Origin: Bacteroidota bacterium
Lineage (GTDB): Bacteria; Bacteroidota; Bacteroidia; Chitinophagales; Chitinophagaceae
Reading direction: 5' to 3'
Length of the DNA: 64,000 nucleotides
Assembly: GCA_016868855.1 (NCBI GenBank)
Contig: VGFP01000002.1
Location: 349,210-413,209, forward strand
The first letter of the stretch is position 1, and each line of letters opens with the position of its first letter. The notes under the pieces are model-generated. The model made no database searches and was not told the origin of the DNA. It saw only the letters and a list, made by a program, of their open reading frames with translations. Of this stretch, positions 45,982 through 54,305 are shown in pieces. Both the position numbers and the translations under genes were made by a program.

Positions 45982-46012
45982 AGTCGTCCCGTTTCCACGG
46001 GATGACTTTTTT
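45982..46012 (+). terminator. Intrinsic terminator of the small lipoprotein gene
   Basis: AGTCGTCCCG and CGGGATGACT pair over ten bases with one G-U, loop TTTCCA, then TTTTTTATTTTA. It lies 29 bases after the lipoprotein stop codon. Confidence 0.85.
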
Positions 46013-46069
46013 ATTTTATTGATTATCAGTTCTTTATATCGCAAAGGTCCTGTTTCACTCTATTAAGAC

Positions 46070-46077
46070 TACCTTTG
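46070..46077 (+). promoter_or_regulatory. -7 box for the DEAD-box helicase gene
   Basis: TACCTTTG, ending 13 bases before the ATG at 46091. Confidence 0.5.
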
Positions 46078-46090
46078 CAAAAAATTAAAC

Positions 46091-47755
46091 ATGAGTTTTG
46101 AAGCGTTAGGAATTGAAGCGTCGTTACTATCAAGCATTCAGTCACTTGGGTTCGTGAACCCAACCCCCATACAAGAAAAAGCTATTCCAATCCTCTTAAG
46201 CGGTACAAAGGATTTTGTCGGATTGGCCTCTACCGGGACCGGCAAAACGGCTGCATTTGGACTCCCATTGTTGCAGTTGGTAGATGAAAATGTCAGGAGC
46301 CCTCAAGCCCTGGTGGTTTGTCCCACCCGTGAACTTTGTGTTCAAATTACCAAGGATATTTCGAATTTTTCCTTAAACAAAAAATCCATCAGATCAGTCG
46401 CTGTATATGGTGGTGCTTCCATAGGACAGCAAATCAGGGAGCTAAAGCAAGGTGTTCAGATTGTGGTAGCCACACCTGGAAGATTGATTGATTTGATTGA
46501 AAGAAATGCCATTCAGCTGCAAAACATCTCCTATATCGTATTGGACGAGGCAGATGAAATGCTGAACATGGGATTCAGGGAGGATATTGAATTTATATTG
46601 GGCAATACACCGAATCGAAACAGCATTTGGTTGTTCAGTGCAACCATGCCCAATGAAGTGCGCCAGGTCAGCAAACGTTTCATGCAGCAACCTGCTGAGA
46701 TCACCATTGGAAAAGTTAATGCTGCCAACGTAAATATTGATCACCAATTTTATGTAACATCAGGTGTAAACCGCTATCATACCTTGAAGAGAATCATTGA
46801 CTTCAATCCTGGTATGTACGGAATTGTTTTTACCAGAACAAAGGCAGACGCACAACATATCACAGAATCTTTGATCAGGGAGGGATATGACATAGAAGCA
46901 TTGCATGGCGATCTTACACAACAGCAGCGTGACAAGGTGATGGCTCGGTTCAGAGAGAAAAGCTTGCAGCTTCTCATTGCAACGGATGTTGCAGCACGAG
47001 GTATCGATGTGCAAGGCATATCACATGTCATCAACTATGAATTACCGGATGATCCGGAAGTCTATACACACCGAAGCGGAAGAACAGGAAGAGCAGGTAA
47101 CAGCGGCGTTTGTATTTCATTGGTAACCCAAAGAGAAGTTTATCGCCTTCGTCAAATTGAAAGGCTCATTAACAATAAATTTCATAAACTGGATATTCCA
47201 TCCGGGAAGGATGTTTGCAGAAAACAATTTTTTCATTTCATTGATAAAATGTTCATGGCAGATATCAGCCACGGTGAATACGAAACCTATGTCCCCCTTC
47301 TGAAGGAGAAATTTGCCCACATGGAGAAAGAAGAAATTCTTCAACGTGTTGCGGCCTTAGAATTTGACCGCTTTTTACAGTACTATGAAAATGCAGCTGA
47401 CTTGAATGTGAGAGATGATAGAAAAGCTGAACGTGGCACCCAAAAAAGAGAGCGATCCTCAGCATCCGGCCTGCGAACATCTGGTGGAAGTGGAGGCGGT
47501 TACAAAAAGCTCTTTATCAATTTGGGGACCAAGGACGGTTTTTACAAAGCAAGTTTTTTGCAATTCATTCTGGATTTAAGTGATCTCAACAAAGACGTGT
47601 TGGGTAAAATCGACATGAAAGAAATGAACAGCTGGGTAGAGATAGAGAGCGGTGCTGCCAATCAGATGATGCGATCCATTGATGGTAAAAAATTCAAGGG
47701 AAGAAAGATTCGCATGAATGATGCAGACAGCGGGGGCCCTAGAAAAAGATTTTAA
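46091..47755 (+). CDS. DEAD-box RNA helicase with DbpA/CsdA-type RNA-binding tail
   Basis: 554 residues. It has the Q motif (SLGFVNPTPIQEKAIP), Walker A ASTGTGKTAAFG, PTRELCVQ, TPGRL, DEAD in VLDEADEMLNMGF, SAT, and motif VI HRSGRTGRAG. A C-terminal domain (about 465-554, YKKLFINLGTKDGFYKASFL) resembles the RRM-like DbpA RNA-binding domain. It helps ribosome assembly or RNA folding, often in the cold. Its stop lies shortly before the attenuator promoter. Confidence 0.95.
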   Translation: MSFEALGIEASLLSSIQSLGFVNPTPIQEKAIPILLSGTKDFVGLASTGTGKTAAFGLPLLQLVDENVRSPQALVVCPTRELCVQITKDISNFSLNKKSIRSVAVYGGASIGQQIRELKQGVQIVVATPGRLIDLIERNAIQLQNISYIVLDEADEMLNMGFREDIEFILGNTPNRNSIWLFSATMPNEVRQVSKRFMQQPAEITIGKVNAANVNIDHQFYVTSGVNRYHTLKRIIDFNPGMYGIVFTRTKADAQHITESLIREGYDIEALHGDLTQQQRDKVMARFREKSLQLLIATDVAARGIDVQGISHVINYELPDDPEVYTHRSGRTGRAGNSGVCISLVTQREVYRLRQIERLINNKFHKLDIPSGKDVCRKQFFHFIDKMFMADISHGEYETYVPLLKEKFAHMEKEEILQRVAALEFDRFLQYYENAADLNVRDDRKAERGTQKRERSSASGLRTSGGSGGGYKKLFINLGTKDGFYKASFLQFILDLSDLNKDVLGKIDMKEMNSWVEIESGAANQMMRSIDGKKFKGRKIRMNDADSGGPRKRF

Positions 47756-47759
47756 CTTT

Positions 47760-47790
47760 TTTGTTTAGTTTCTCAATTAACCTATATTTG
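47760..47790 (+). promoter_or_regulatory. Consensus Bacteroidota promoter of the aromatic operon
   Basis: TTTG (-33, 47760-47763), a 19-base spacer, then TATATTTG (-7, 47783-47790). It matches both consensus elements. Transcription should start near 47794-47796, at the leader-peptide ATG. Confidence 0.7.
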
Positions 47791-47794
47791 TTAG

Positions 47795-47869
47795 ATGTCA
47801 ACAAGAAGCAACTGGTACTCTTTTTATTTTTATTTCTACTTTACAAGTAGACCGGGAGCTCTTTGTTGA
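47795..47869 (+). CDS. Aromatic leader peptide of the phe/tyr attenuator
   Basis: A 24-residue ORF whose middle reads NWYSFYFYFYFTS. Nine of residues 7-16 are aromatic (four Phe, four Tyr, one Trp), in codons 47813-47842. The stop is at 47867-47869. It lies between the promoter and pheA and has no other plausible role than sensing charged aromatic tRNAs. The -7 box ends 4 bases before the ATG, so the message may be leaderless. Confidence 0.85.
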   Translation: MSTRSNWYSFYFYFYFTSRPGALC

Positions 47870-47930
47870 AACCAAAAAAGAAACATTATCTCAACATAAA
47901 GATCCCGGTCAACAGCCGGGATATTTTTTT
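47850..47930 (+). promoter_or_regulatory. Attenuator: antiterminator and terminator of the aromatic operon
   Basis: Terminator: ATCCCGG (47902-47908), loop TCAACAG, CCGGGAT (47916-47922), then A and seven T. Antiterminator: GACCGGGA (47850-47857), inside the leader peptide's last codons, is complementary to TCCCGGTC (47903-47910) over eight bases, so the two hairpins exclude each other. A ribosome at the stop codon would cover 47850-47857 and allow termination. A ribosome stalled at the early Phe/Tyr codons would leave it free and let the operon be read. Confidence 0.85.
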
Positions 47931-47941
47931 AATGAAAGTGA

Positions 47942-48817
47942 ATGAAAAGGATCAATTCAAAGGGGCTAGTAACAAGCAGCAAGGCAAGAGGAGAAAAGCC
48001 TGTCGCAATACAGGGATATGAGGGAAGCTTTCACCAGGTGGCCGCAAGAATATTTTTTGGAAAGAATGTAGATATCCTGCCATGTGCCACTTTTATCGAT
48101 TTGATAAAAGCAGTATCCAATAAAAAAAATACCCGAGGAGGTGTGATGGCTATTGAAAATTCAATTGCTGGAAGCATCATGCCGAATTATAATCTGCTTC
48201 AAAAATCAACATTGTTTGTTGCAGGAGAAGTTTATCTGCAGATCAATCAAAACCTGCTTGTAAATCCCGGGGTTCAATTGCAAGACATCAAGGAAGTGCA
48301 CTCGCATCCCATGGCATTGCAACAATGCCTTGGTTATTTGACAAAATTTCCGTGGAAACTGATAGAATCAGATGATACTGCTCTCAGCGCAAAACATATT
48401 CATCAGCGCAAAAGCAAACACATTGCTGCGATTGCGAGTGATTTATCAGCTGAATTATTTGACCTGCACATGATTGCTCCCAACATTCACGATGTAAAAG
48501 ATAATTATACCAGATTTCTGATACTGCAGCAAAACGAAGAGGTGGTAACAGATGCCAACAAGGCATCGATCAATTTTCACACCGATCATGCACAGGGGAG
48601 TTTGGCAAGGGTGTTAACGGTCATCGCAAAAGAAGGAGTCAACCTGAGCAAGTTGCAATCATTTCCCATTGCCGGGAGCAGATTCAATTACGGCTTTCAT
48701 GCTGACCTGGAATTTGATCATGTTGATCAATTCAGGGCGGTCATGGGGAAAATGAAATCACTTACAAAATTCATCAGGGTATTGGGTATCTATAAAAAAG
48801 GAAAGTTTAATATTTAG
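47942..48817 (+). CDS. pheA: Prephenate dehydratase
   Basis: 291 residues. Motifs are GYEGSFHQVAARIFFG, the IENSIAGSI segment, SHPMALQQCLGYL, DVKDNYTRFLIL (the TRF catalytic motif) and a C-terminal ACT domain (about 205-285) for feedback control by Phe. It turns prephenate into phenylpyruvate. There is no chorismate mutase domain; that activity is fused to the DAHP synthase three genes on. The start is ATG 47942, directly after the attenuator T-tract. Confidence 0.94.
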   Translation: MKRINSKGLVTSSKARGEKPVAIQGYEGSFHQVAARIFFGKNVDILPCATFIDLIKAVSNKKNTRGGVMAIENSIAGSIMPNYNLLQKSTLFVAGEVYLQINQNLLVNPGVQLQDIKEVHSHPMALQQCLGYLTKFPWKLIESDDTALSAKHIHQRKSKHIAAIASDLSAELFDLHMIAPNIHDVKDNYTRFLILQQNEEVVTDANKASINFHTDHAQGSLARVLTVIAKEGVNLSKLQSFPIAGSRFNYGFHADLEFDHVDQFRAVMGKMKSLTKFIRVLGIYKKGKFNI

Positions 48818-48820
48818 ATC

Positions 48821-49996
48821 ATGATTGAAGTTGCTGGTCGCTTGCATGGAATAGGTGAATATTATTTCGCAACAAAACTGCGGGAGATTGATGTATTGAA
48901 CAAAGCTGGACACAGCGTCATCAACCTGGGAATTGGGAGTCCGGATCTCCCTCCTCATCCCACTGTCATTGAGACCTTGCATCAGGAGGCGGCGAAACAA
49001 CATAACCATGCCTACCAATCTTACAAGGGATCTCCAGTGCTTCGTCATGCCATCTCAGAATGGTATAAAAACAACTATGATGTTGCTGTGGATCCTGAAA
49101 CCGAGGTGCTTCCTTTGATTGGCAGCAAAGAAGGTATCATGCATATATGCATGACTTATCTCGACAAGGGTGATGCAGCACTTGTTCCCAATCCTGGTTA
49201 TCCAACCTACAGCGCTGCTGTCAAGCTATCAGGAGGTGAAGTGTTATCATATGAATTGAGGGCAGAGAACCATTGGCATCCGGTTGTGGAGGAACTGAAG
49301 ACATTGCTTGATGCTCATCAGTCAAATGGCAGCAGGATCAAGCTGCTCTTCCTCAATTATCCTCATATGCCAACCGGTCAGGCGCCTGATGCGACCCGCT
49401 TACAATCTCTGATTGAATTTGCCAAGGAACATGATATTGTAATCATTCATGACAATCCTTATAGTTTTATTTTGAATGATCATCCATTCAGTTTGTTATC
49501 ACTTGATCAGGAAAAAAACACAGTGATTGAACTAAACTCTTTGAGCAAATCACACAACATGGCCGGATGGCGTGTGGGAATGATTGTGGCTTCTCAAAAG
49601 CATGTCAACAATATCATGCGTTTCAAAAGCAACATGGATTCAGGAATGTTTTTACCAGTCCAGCTTGCCGCTGCCAAAGCATTGACACTAGATGCATCCT
49701 GGTATGCGGAGGTCAATAAAATATATGCAGAACGAAAACTGCTTGCCTGTAAGTTGCTGGATGCTGTGGAATGTATATATGATAAAAGTCAGGTGGGTAT
49801 GTTTATTTGGGCCAAGATTCCTTCTTCATATGCAAACGGATATGCTCTGAGTGATGCACTGCTGAACCAATCCAAGGTCTTCATTACACCGGGCGGAATA
49901 TTCGGCACCGCCGGAGATGCGTATGTGAGGGTAAGTCTCTGCAGCAAAAAGGAATTGCTTCAGGAAGCAATAGGAAGAATTCAAAAAATGCATTAA
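48821..49996 (+). CDS. Aminotransferase class I, probably aromatic
   Basis: A 391-residue fold-type I PLP enzyme. It has YQSYKGSPVLRHAISEWYKNNY, PLIGSKEGIMH, the PLP Lys in SLSKSHNMAGWRVG and the carboxylate-binding arginine in YVRVSLC. Where most relatives have YPNNPTG, this has YPHMPTG, so the Asn that contacts the PLP ring oxygen is Met. Between pheA and tyrA, it most likely makes Phe and Tyr from phenylpyruvate and hydroxyphenylpyruvate. The gap to pheA is 3 bases. Confidence 0.85.
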   Translation: MIEVAGRLHGIGEYYFATKLREIDVLNKAGHSVINLGIGSPDLPPHPTVIETLHQEAAKQHNHAYQSYKGSPVLRHAISEWYKNNYDVAVDPETEVLPLIGSKEGIMHICMTYLDKGDAALVPNPGYPTYSAAVKLSGGEVLSYELRAENHWHPVVEELKTLLDAHQSNGSRIKLLFLNYPHMPTGQAPDATRLQSLIEFAKEHDIVIIHDNPYSFILNDHPFSLLSLDQEKNTVIELNSLSKSHNMAGWRVGMIVASQKHVNNIMRFKSNMDSGMFLPVQLAAAKALTLDASWYAEVNKIYAERKLLACKLLDAVECIYDKSQVGMFIWAKIPSSYANGYALSDALLNQSKVFITPGGIFGTAGDAYVRVSLCSKKELLQEAIGRIQKMH

Positions 49997-50007
49997 TCAA
50001 CAATTTG

Positions 50008-50853
50008 ATGATCAAAAAAATAACAATAGTAGGTATTGGATTGATGGGAGGTTCACTTGCAATGCAGTGCCGAAGTAAAGGTATTGCTGCACATATCATT
50101 GGTGTAGATGAAAATCCTGAACACGCATCAGATGCATTGTCTATGCATTTGGTTGATGAAGTGTTGCCTTTGGATGATGCCATCGCAACATCAGATGTAA
50201 TTGTGCTGACAGTCCCCATGAATGCATTGGTTGGACTCCTGCCCAGTGTTCTTGATAAAGTGAAACAGCAAGTTGTACTCGACATGGGTTCAACAAAAAA
50301 TATACTTGCCAAGTCAGTCGATGCACATGCCAACAGGGGAAGATTTGTTGCTACCCATCCGATGTGGGGTACGGAGTACAGCGGACCCCGTGCAGCTGTT
50401 GAAGGTGCTTTTGAAAACAAAGCTGTTATACTCTGTGATACCGAAAAAACAGATGCAGATGCGCTGGATTTTGTGAAGGATTTGTACCGGAAGTTAAATA
50501 TGCATATCATAGAGATGAATGCGGTTGACCATGATTTGCATGCTGCATATGTAAGTCATATTTCTCACATCACATCATTTGCACTTGCCAATACAGTCCT
50601 TGAAAAAGAACGAGAGGATAAAGCCATATTTGAGATGGCCAGCGCAGGTTTTGAAAGTACAGTTCGTTTGGCCAAGAGCAATCCAGATATGTGGACACCT
50701 ATTTTGATGCAGAACAAGGACAATGTGCTGGATGTGTTGAATGAGCATATCAGCCAATTGCGCAAGTTCAAATCCTGCTTGGAAAAAGAAAATTGGGACT
50801 ACCTGAAGGAATTGATGTTACACGCGAACCAAATCAAAAGAATCATACAATAA
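50008..50853 (+). CDS. tyrA: Prephenate dehydrogenase
   Basis: 281 residues. It has the NAD site ITIVGIGLMGGSLAM, VVLDMGSTK, ATHPMWGTEYSGPRAA with the catalytic histidine, and VSHISHITSFALAN. It oxidises prephenate to 4-hydroxyphenylpyruvate for tyrosine. There is no fused ACT or chorismate mutase domain. ATG 50008 is chosen over TTG 50005. Confidence 0.93.
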   Translation: MIKKITIVGIGLMGGSLAMQCRSKGIAAHIIGVDENPEHASDALSMHLVDEVLPLDDAIATSDVIVLTVPMNALVGLLPSVLDKVKQQVVLDMGSTKNILAKSVDAHANRGRFVATHPMWGTEYSGPRAAVEGAFENKAVILCDTEKTDADALDFVKDLYRKLNMHIIEMNAVDHDLHAAYVSHISHITSFALANTVLEKEREDKAIFEMASAGFESTVRLAKSNPDMWTPILMQNKDNVLDVLNEHISQLRKFKSCLEKENWDYLKELMLHANQIKRIIQ

Positions 50854-50885
50854 CCAAACACTTTATTAAGCATTAATTTTATACA

Positions 50886-51974
50886 ATGGAAACTTCTCAG
50901 CAAACACAACAATCAGCAGTTCTAGCTGCTTGGAACAAACGACCACTTATTATTTCTGGCCCATGCAGTGCAGAAACCGAAGATCAGGTATTGGCAACTG
51001 CACAGCGGCTCACCAAAACAGGTAAGGTAGATATGTTGCGTGCGGGTATTTGGAAGCCACGTACAAAACCCGGTATGTTTGAAGGTATTGGTGCAAAGGG
51101 ATTGCCGTGGTTACAGCAGGCAAAAAAAATAACCGGACTCCCAACGACTGTTGAAGTGGCAACCGGAAAGCAAGTAGAGGATGCGCTGACATTTGATGTG
51201 GATGTCTTGTGGGTTGGCGCAAGAACCACTGTCAATCCATTCAGTGTTCAAGAGGTTGCAGATGCCCTTCGAGGGGTGAATGTTCCAGTGCTGATCAAAA
51301 ATCCAATCAACCCAGACCTAGAATTGTGGCAGGGTGCGGTTGAGCGAATTTCAAGAGCAGGCATCAAACAAGTTGGTTTGATTCACCGCGGTTTCTCTGC
51401 ATATGGAAATACGGAATTCCGCAATGCGCCCATGTGGCATCTTGCCATCGAAATGAAAAGACGCATGCCTGAATTGCCTATCATCAACGATCCTTCCCAT
51501 ATATGCGGAAGAAGAGATATTTTACAAACAACAGCACAAAAGGCTATAGATCTTGAGTTCGACGGACTGATGATTGAAAGCCATATTGATCCGGACAATG
51601 CCTGGAGCGATGCAAAACAACAGATTACTCCAGAAGTCCTCGCCGAAATCCTTGACAATATCATATGGAGGAAAGAAGATGTTCCTTCTCCCACCTTTCA
51701 TGCAGCACTTGATAAACTGCGTGAACAAATCAACCACATCGATGATGAACTGATGCAGTTGATTGGTCAGCGTATGAATATTGCAGAAAAAATTGGTGAA
51801 TACAAAAAGAACAACAATGTTACGATCCTTCAAACCTCCCGTTGGAACGAGATCCTGGAAAAGGCAACCAACAAGGGTTCTAAACTGGGTTTGAGTGCTG
51901 AGTTTGTTCAGAAATACATGGACGCAGTACACATGGAAAGCATCAACAGGCAGAATAAAATCATGAATGACTGA
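50886..51974 (+). CDS. DAHP synthase fused to type II chorismate mutase
   Basis: 362 residues. The N-terminal DAHP synthase (about 1-265, type I-beta) has SGPCSAETE, LRAGIWKPRTKPGMFEGIG and IINDPSHICGRRD. The C-terminal AroQ-type chorismate mutase (about 270-362) has LREQINHIDDELMQLIGQRMNIAEKIGEYKK. Such fusions are known in Prevotella and relatives, where prephenate inhibits the synthase through the mutase domain. It opens the shikimate pathway and also makes prephenate for pheA and tyrA. Confidence 0.94.
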   Translation: METSQQTQQSAVLAAWNKRPLIISGPCSAETEDQVLATAQRLTKTGKVDMLRAGIWKPRTKPGMFEGIGAKGLPWLQQAKKITGLPTTVEVATGKQVEDALTFDVDVLWVGARTTVNPFSVQEVADALRGVNVPVLIKNPINPDLELWQGAVERISRAGIKQVGLIHRGFSAYGNTEFRNAPMWHLAIEMKRRMPELPIINDPSHICGRRDILQTTAQKAIDLEFDGLMIESHIDPDNAWSDAKQQITPEVLAEILDNIIWRKEDVPSPTFHAALDKLREQINHIDDELMQLIGQRMNIAEKIGEYKKNNNVTILQTSRWNEILEKATNKGSKLGLSAEFVQKYMDAVHMESINRQNKIMND

Positions 51975-51978
51975 TTGA

Positions 51979-53013
51979 ATGAAAAAGCAAAAACAAGTTT
52001 TATCGAGCGGGACAGTCGAGATGTATTTTGACGCTGCATTCAATCAGTTGACCAAGTTGGTTGATAAGAAGAATGCAGTGATTGTGACAGATGAAAATAT
52101 TTTTTCAAAGCACAGGTCAAAGTTTAAAAACTGGAATGTCATCACGCTCAAACCTGGTGAGCAATACAAAATTCAACTTACAGCAGATGCAATCATCGAT
52201 CAGCTGATTGAATTTCAAGCCGATCGATCTACTACTTTGATCGGAGTAGGTGGGGGTGTGATCACAGATCTGACTGGATATGTTGCTTCTATTTTCATGC
52301 GTGGAATTCGATTTGGATTTGTTCCAACTACATTGCTCGCCATGGTAGATGCATCCATCGGAGGTAAAAACGGGGTAGATGTGGGTGCGTACAAAAATCT
52401 TGTTGGATCCATTCGTCAGCCTGCATTTCTGCTTTATGACTATGGTTTTTTAAATACTCTACCTGACATGGAGTGGTCCAACGGTTTTGCAGAAATCATC
52501 AAACACGCCTGCATATTTGATGCCCGCATGTTCGATGAGCTGAAGAAGCATTCTTTGGGTAGGATCAAGAAAGAAAAAAAACTTCTTGCATACATTGTCG
52601 AGAAAAATGTTGCCCTAAAGCTGGCGGTAGTTAAAAAGGATGAGTTTGAAAAGGGTGACCGAAGGCTGCTTAATTTCGGACATACACTCGGACATGCATT
52701 GGAAACACAGTATGATTTGACACATGGACAGGCAGTTGCTCTAGGAATGGTATTTGCCGCATGGCTATCTGAAAAAATTCTTGGACTTAAAAAATCATCT
52801 GAAATCATTCAGGTATTGGGACAGTATAAATTGCCAACATTTGCATCATTTGACACTGATAGGGTGTTTACTATTTTGGTGATGGACAAAAAACGCGTAA
52901 GCAATACCATGCATTTCATTCTGCTTGACAGAATTGGCAAGGGAGTGGTACATCCTATGAAGATCAATCAACTTCAAAAATATGTTTCAACCTATACACA
53001 GCTAAATAAATAG
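51979..53013 (+). CDS. aroB: 3-Dehydroquinate synthase
   Basis: 344 residues. It has GVGGGVITDLTGYVASIFMRGIRFGFVPTTLLAMVDASIGGKNGVD, the NAD and substrate loop, and the zinc ligands Glu in FAEIIKHACI and His in NFGHTLGHALE and THGQAVALGM. It makes 3-dehydroquinate from DAHP. It begins 4 bases after the DAHP synthase gene. Confidence 0.95.
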   Translation: MKKQKQVLSSGTVEMYFDAAFNQLTKLVDKKNAVIVTDENIFSKHRSKFKNWNVITLKPGEQYKIQLTADAIIDQLIEFQADRSTTLIGVGGGVITDLTGYVASIFMRGIRFGFVPTTLLAMVDASIGGKNGVDVGAYKNLVGSIRQPAFLLYDYGFLNTLPDMEWSNGFAEIIKHACIFDARMFDELKKHSLGRIKKEKKLLAYIVEKNVALKLAVVKKDEFEKGDRRLLNFGHTLGHALETQYDLTHGQAVALGMVFAAWLSEKILGLKKSSEIIQVLGQYKLPTFASFDTDRVFTILVMDKKRVSNTMHFILLDRIGKGVVHPMKINQLQKYVSTYTQLNK

Positions 53014-53018
53014 TCAAC

Positions 53019-54296
53019 ATGATCGCATACGTTCATCCATCTACCATCAGCGGCAGCATATTGGCTCCTCGTTCAAAGAGTGATATGCAGCGGGCATGTG
53101 CAGCGGCGTTGTTGCACAATGGACGAACAACCATCCATCATCCAGGCAGAAGCAATGATGACCTGGCTGCAATTGATGTCATCTCCAAACTGGGTGCGCA
53201 GGTCAAAGATTTACATGATAAGATTATAATTGAGAGCAAAGGCGTCAATCCCGCTGAACATGAAATCAATTGTGGGGAAAGTGGATTGGGAATACGGATG
53301 TTTACTCCAATTGCTGCATTATGTGAAAAACAGCTTCTTGTTTCAGGAGTGGGATCGCTGGTAAGTCGACCTATGCATTTTTTTGATGAAATATTTCCTC
53401 AGTTGGGTATTGAAATCAAGTCAAACAATGGAAAACTTCCCCTGCATATAAAAGGTCCCCTGCAACCATCCAACATTACTGTTGATGGTAGTTTGAGTTC
53501 TCAATTCCTGACCGGACTCCTCATGGCCTATGCCGCTTGTAATCCGGTCGATGTAGAAATCAAAGTTATTGACTTGAAGAGCAAGCCCTATATCGATATG
53601 ACCCTTCGTGTAATCCGGGCTTTTGGTATGAAGGAACCGCAAGTCAAAGATTATGCTTCATTTTATTTTGATGAAACAATTCATGAAAATACTCTAGGAG
53701 ATATTGACTACTCGGTAGAGGGTGATTGGAGTGGAGCTGCGTTTTTATTTGTTGCAGGTGCCATTTCCAATCGAATTGAAATAAAAGGAATGCAAGCCGA
53801 TTCTGTACAAGCAGATAAAAAAATTTTAGAGGCGATCACAGATGCGGGTGCCCAGGTTCAATACCATGAGGGGGTATACAATGTTTGTCCTGCTTCCTTA
53901 ACGTCATTTGAATTCGACGCAACTGAATGCCCGGATTTATTTCCTCCGCTGGTTGCATTGGCTGCACATTGTAAAGGCATCACCCGTATCAAAGGAATAA
54001 ATAGGCTGACCCATAAGGAAAGTAACAGGGCACTGACTCTACAAGAAGTATTTGGTACATTGGGGATTAAAATTGATCTGGTGGATAATGATATGTTGAT
54101 CCATGGAGGCATTCATATCAAATCTGCCAAGGTGCATTCACACCATGATCACCGTATTGCGATGGCAGCTGCTGTCGCTGGACTCAAAGCGGATGGTATT
54201 GTGCAGATCGAAGATGCAGAGGCAATCAATAAATCATATCCTGCTTTTTACAATGATTTAATTGCATTGGGAGCAGTATTACAATTTGAACAATAA
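53019..54296 (+). CDS. aroA: EPSP synthase
   Basis: 425 residues. Two inverse repeats of the EPSP fold show APRSKSDMQRACAAALL, GESGLGIRMFTP (a divergent form of the usual GNAGTAMR), GSLSSQFLTGLLMAYAA, DWSGAAF, and HDHRIAMAAAVAGL with the catalytic C-terminal residues. It joins phosphoenolpyruvate to shikimate-3-phosphate. The changes in the GNAGT loop mean glyphosate sensitivity cannot be guessed. The gap to aroB is 5 bases. Confidence 0.92.
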   Translation: MIAYVHPSTISGSILAPRSKSDMQRACAAALLHNGRTTIHHPGRSNDDLAAIDVISKLGAQVKDLHDKIIIESKGVNPAEHEINCGESGLGIRMFTPIAALCEKQLLVSGVGSLVSRPMHFFDEIFPQLGIEIKSNNGKLPLHIKGPLQPSNITVDGSLSSQFLTGLLMAYAACNPVDVEIKVIDLKSKPYIDMTLRVIRAFGMKEPQVKDYASFYFDETIHENTLGDIDYSVEGDWSGAAFLFVAGAISNRIEIKGMQADSVQADKKILEAITDAGAQVQYHEGVYNVCPASLTSFEFDATECPDLFPPLVALAAHCKGITRIKGINRLTHKESNRALTLQEVFGTLGIKIDLVDNDMLIHGGIHIKSAKVHSHHDHRIAMAAAVAGLKADGIVQIEDAEAINKSYPAFYNDLIALGAVLQFEQ

Positions 54297-54305
54297 TTAT
54301 CGACT

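Noticed and set aside
47932..48021. An ATG at 47932, ten bases before the pheA start
   Set aside because: It is in another frame and stops after about 29 codons. The frame from 47942 carries all pheA motifs. A second leader peptide cannot be excluded, but it lies after the terminator.
49884..50510. A 208-codon open frame on the minus strand across the aminotransferase end and tyrA
   Set aside because: It is antisense to two well-supported genes, is low-complexity Ser/Thr-rich, and has no recognisable motif.
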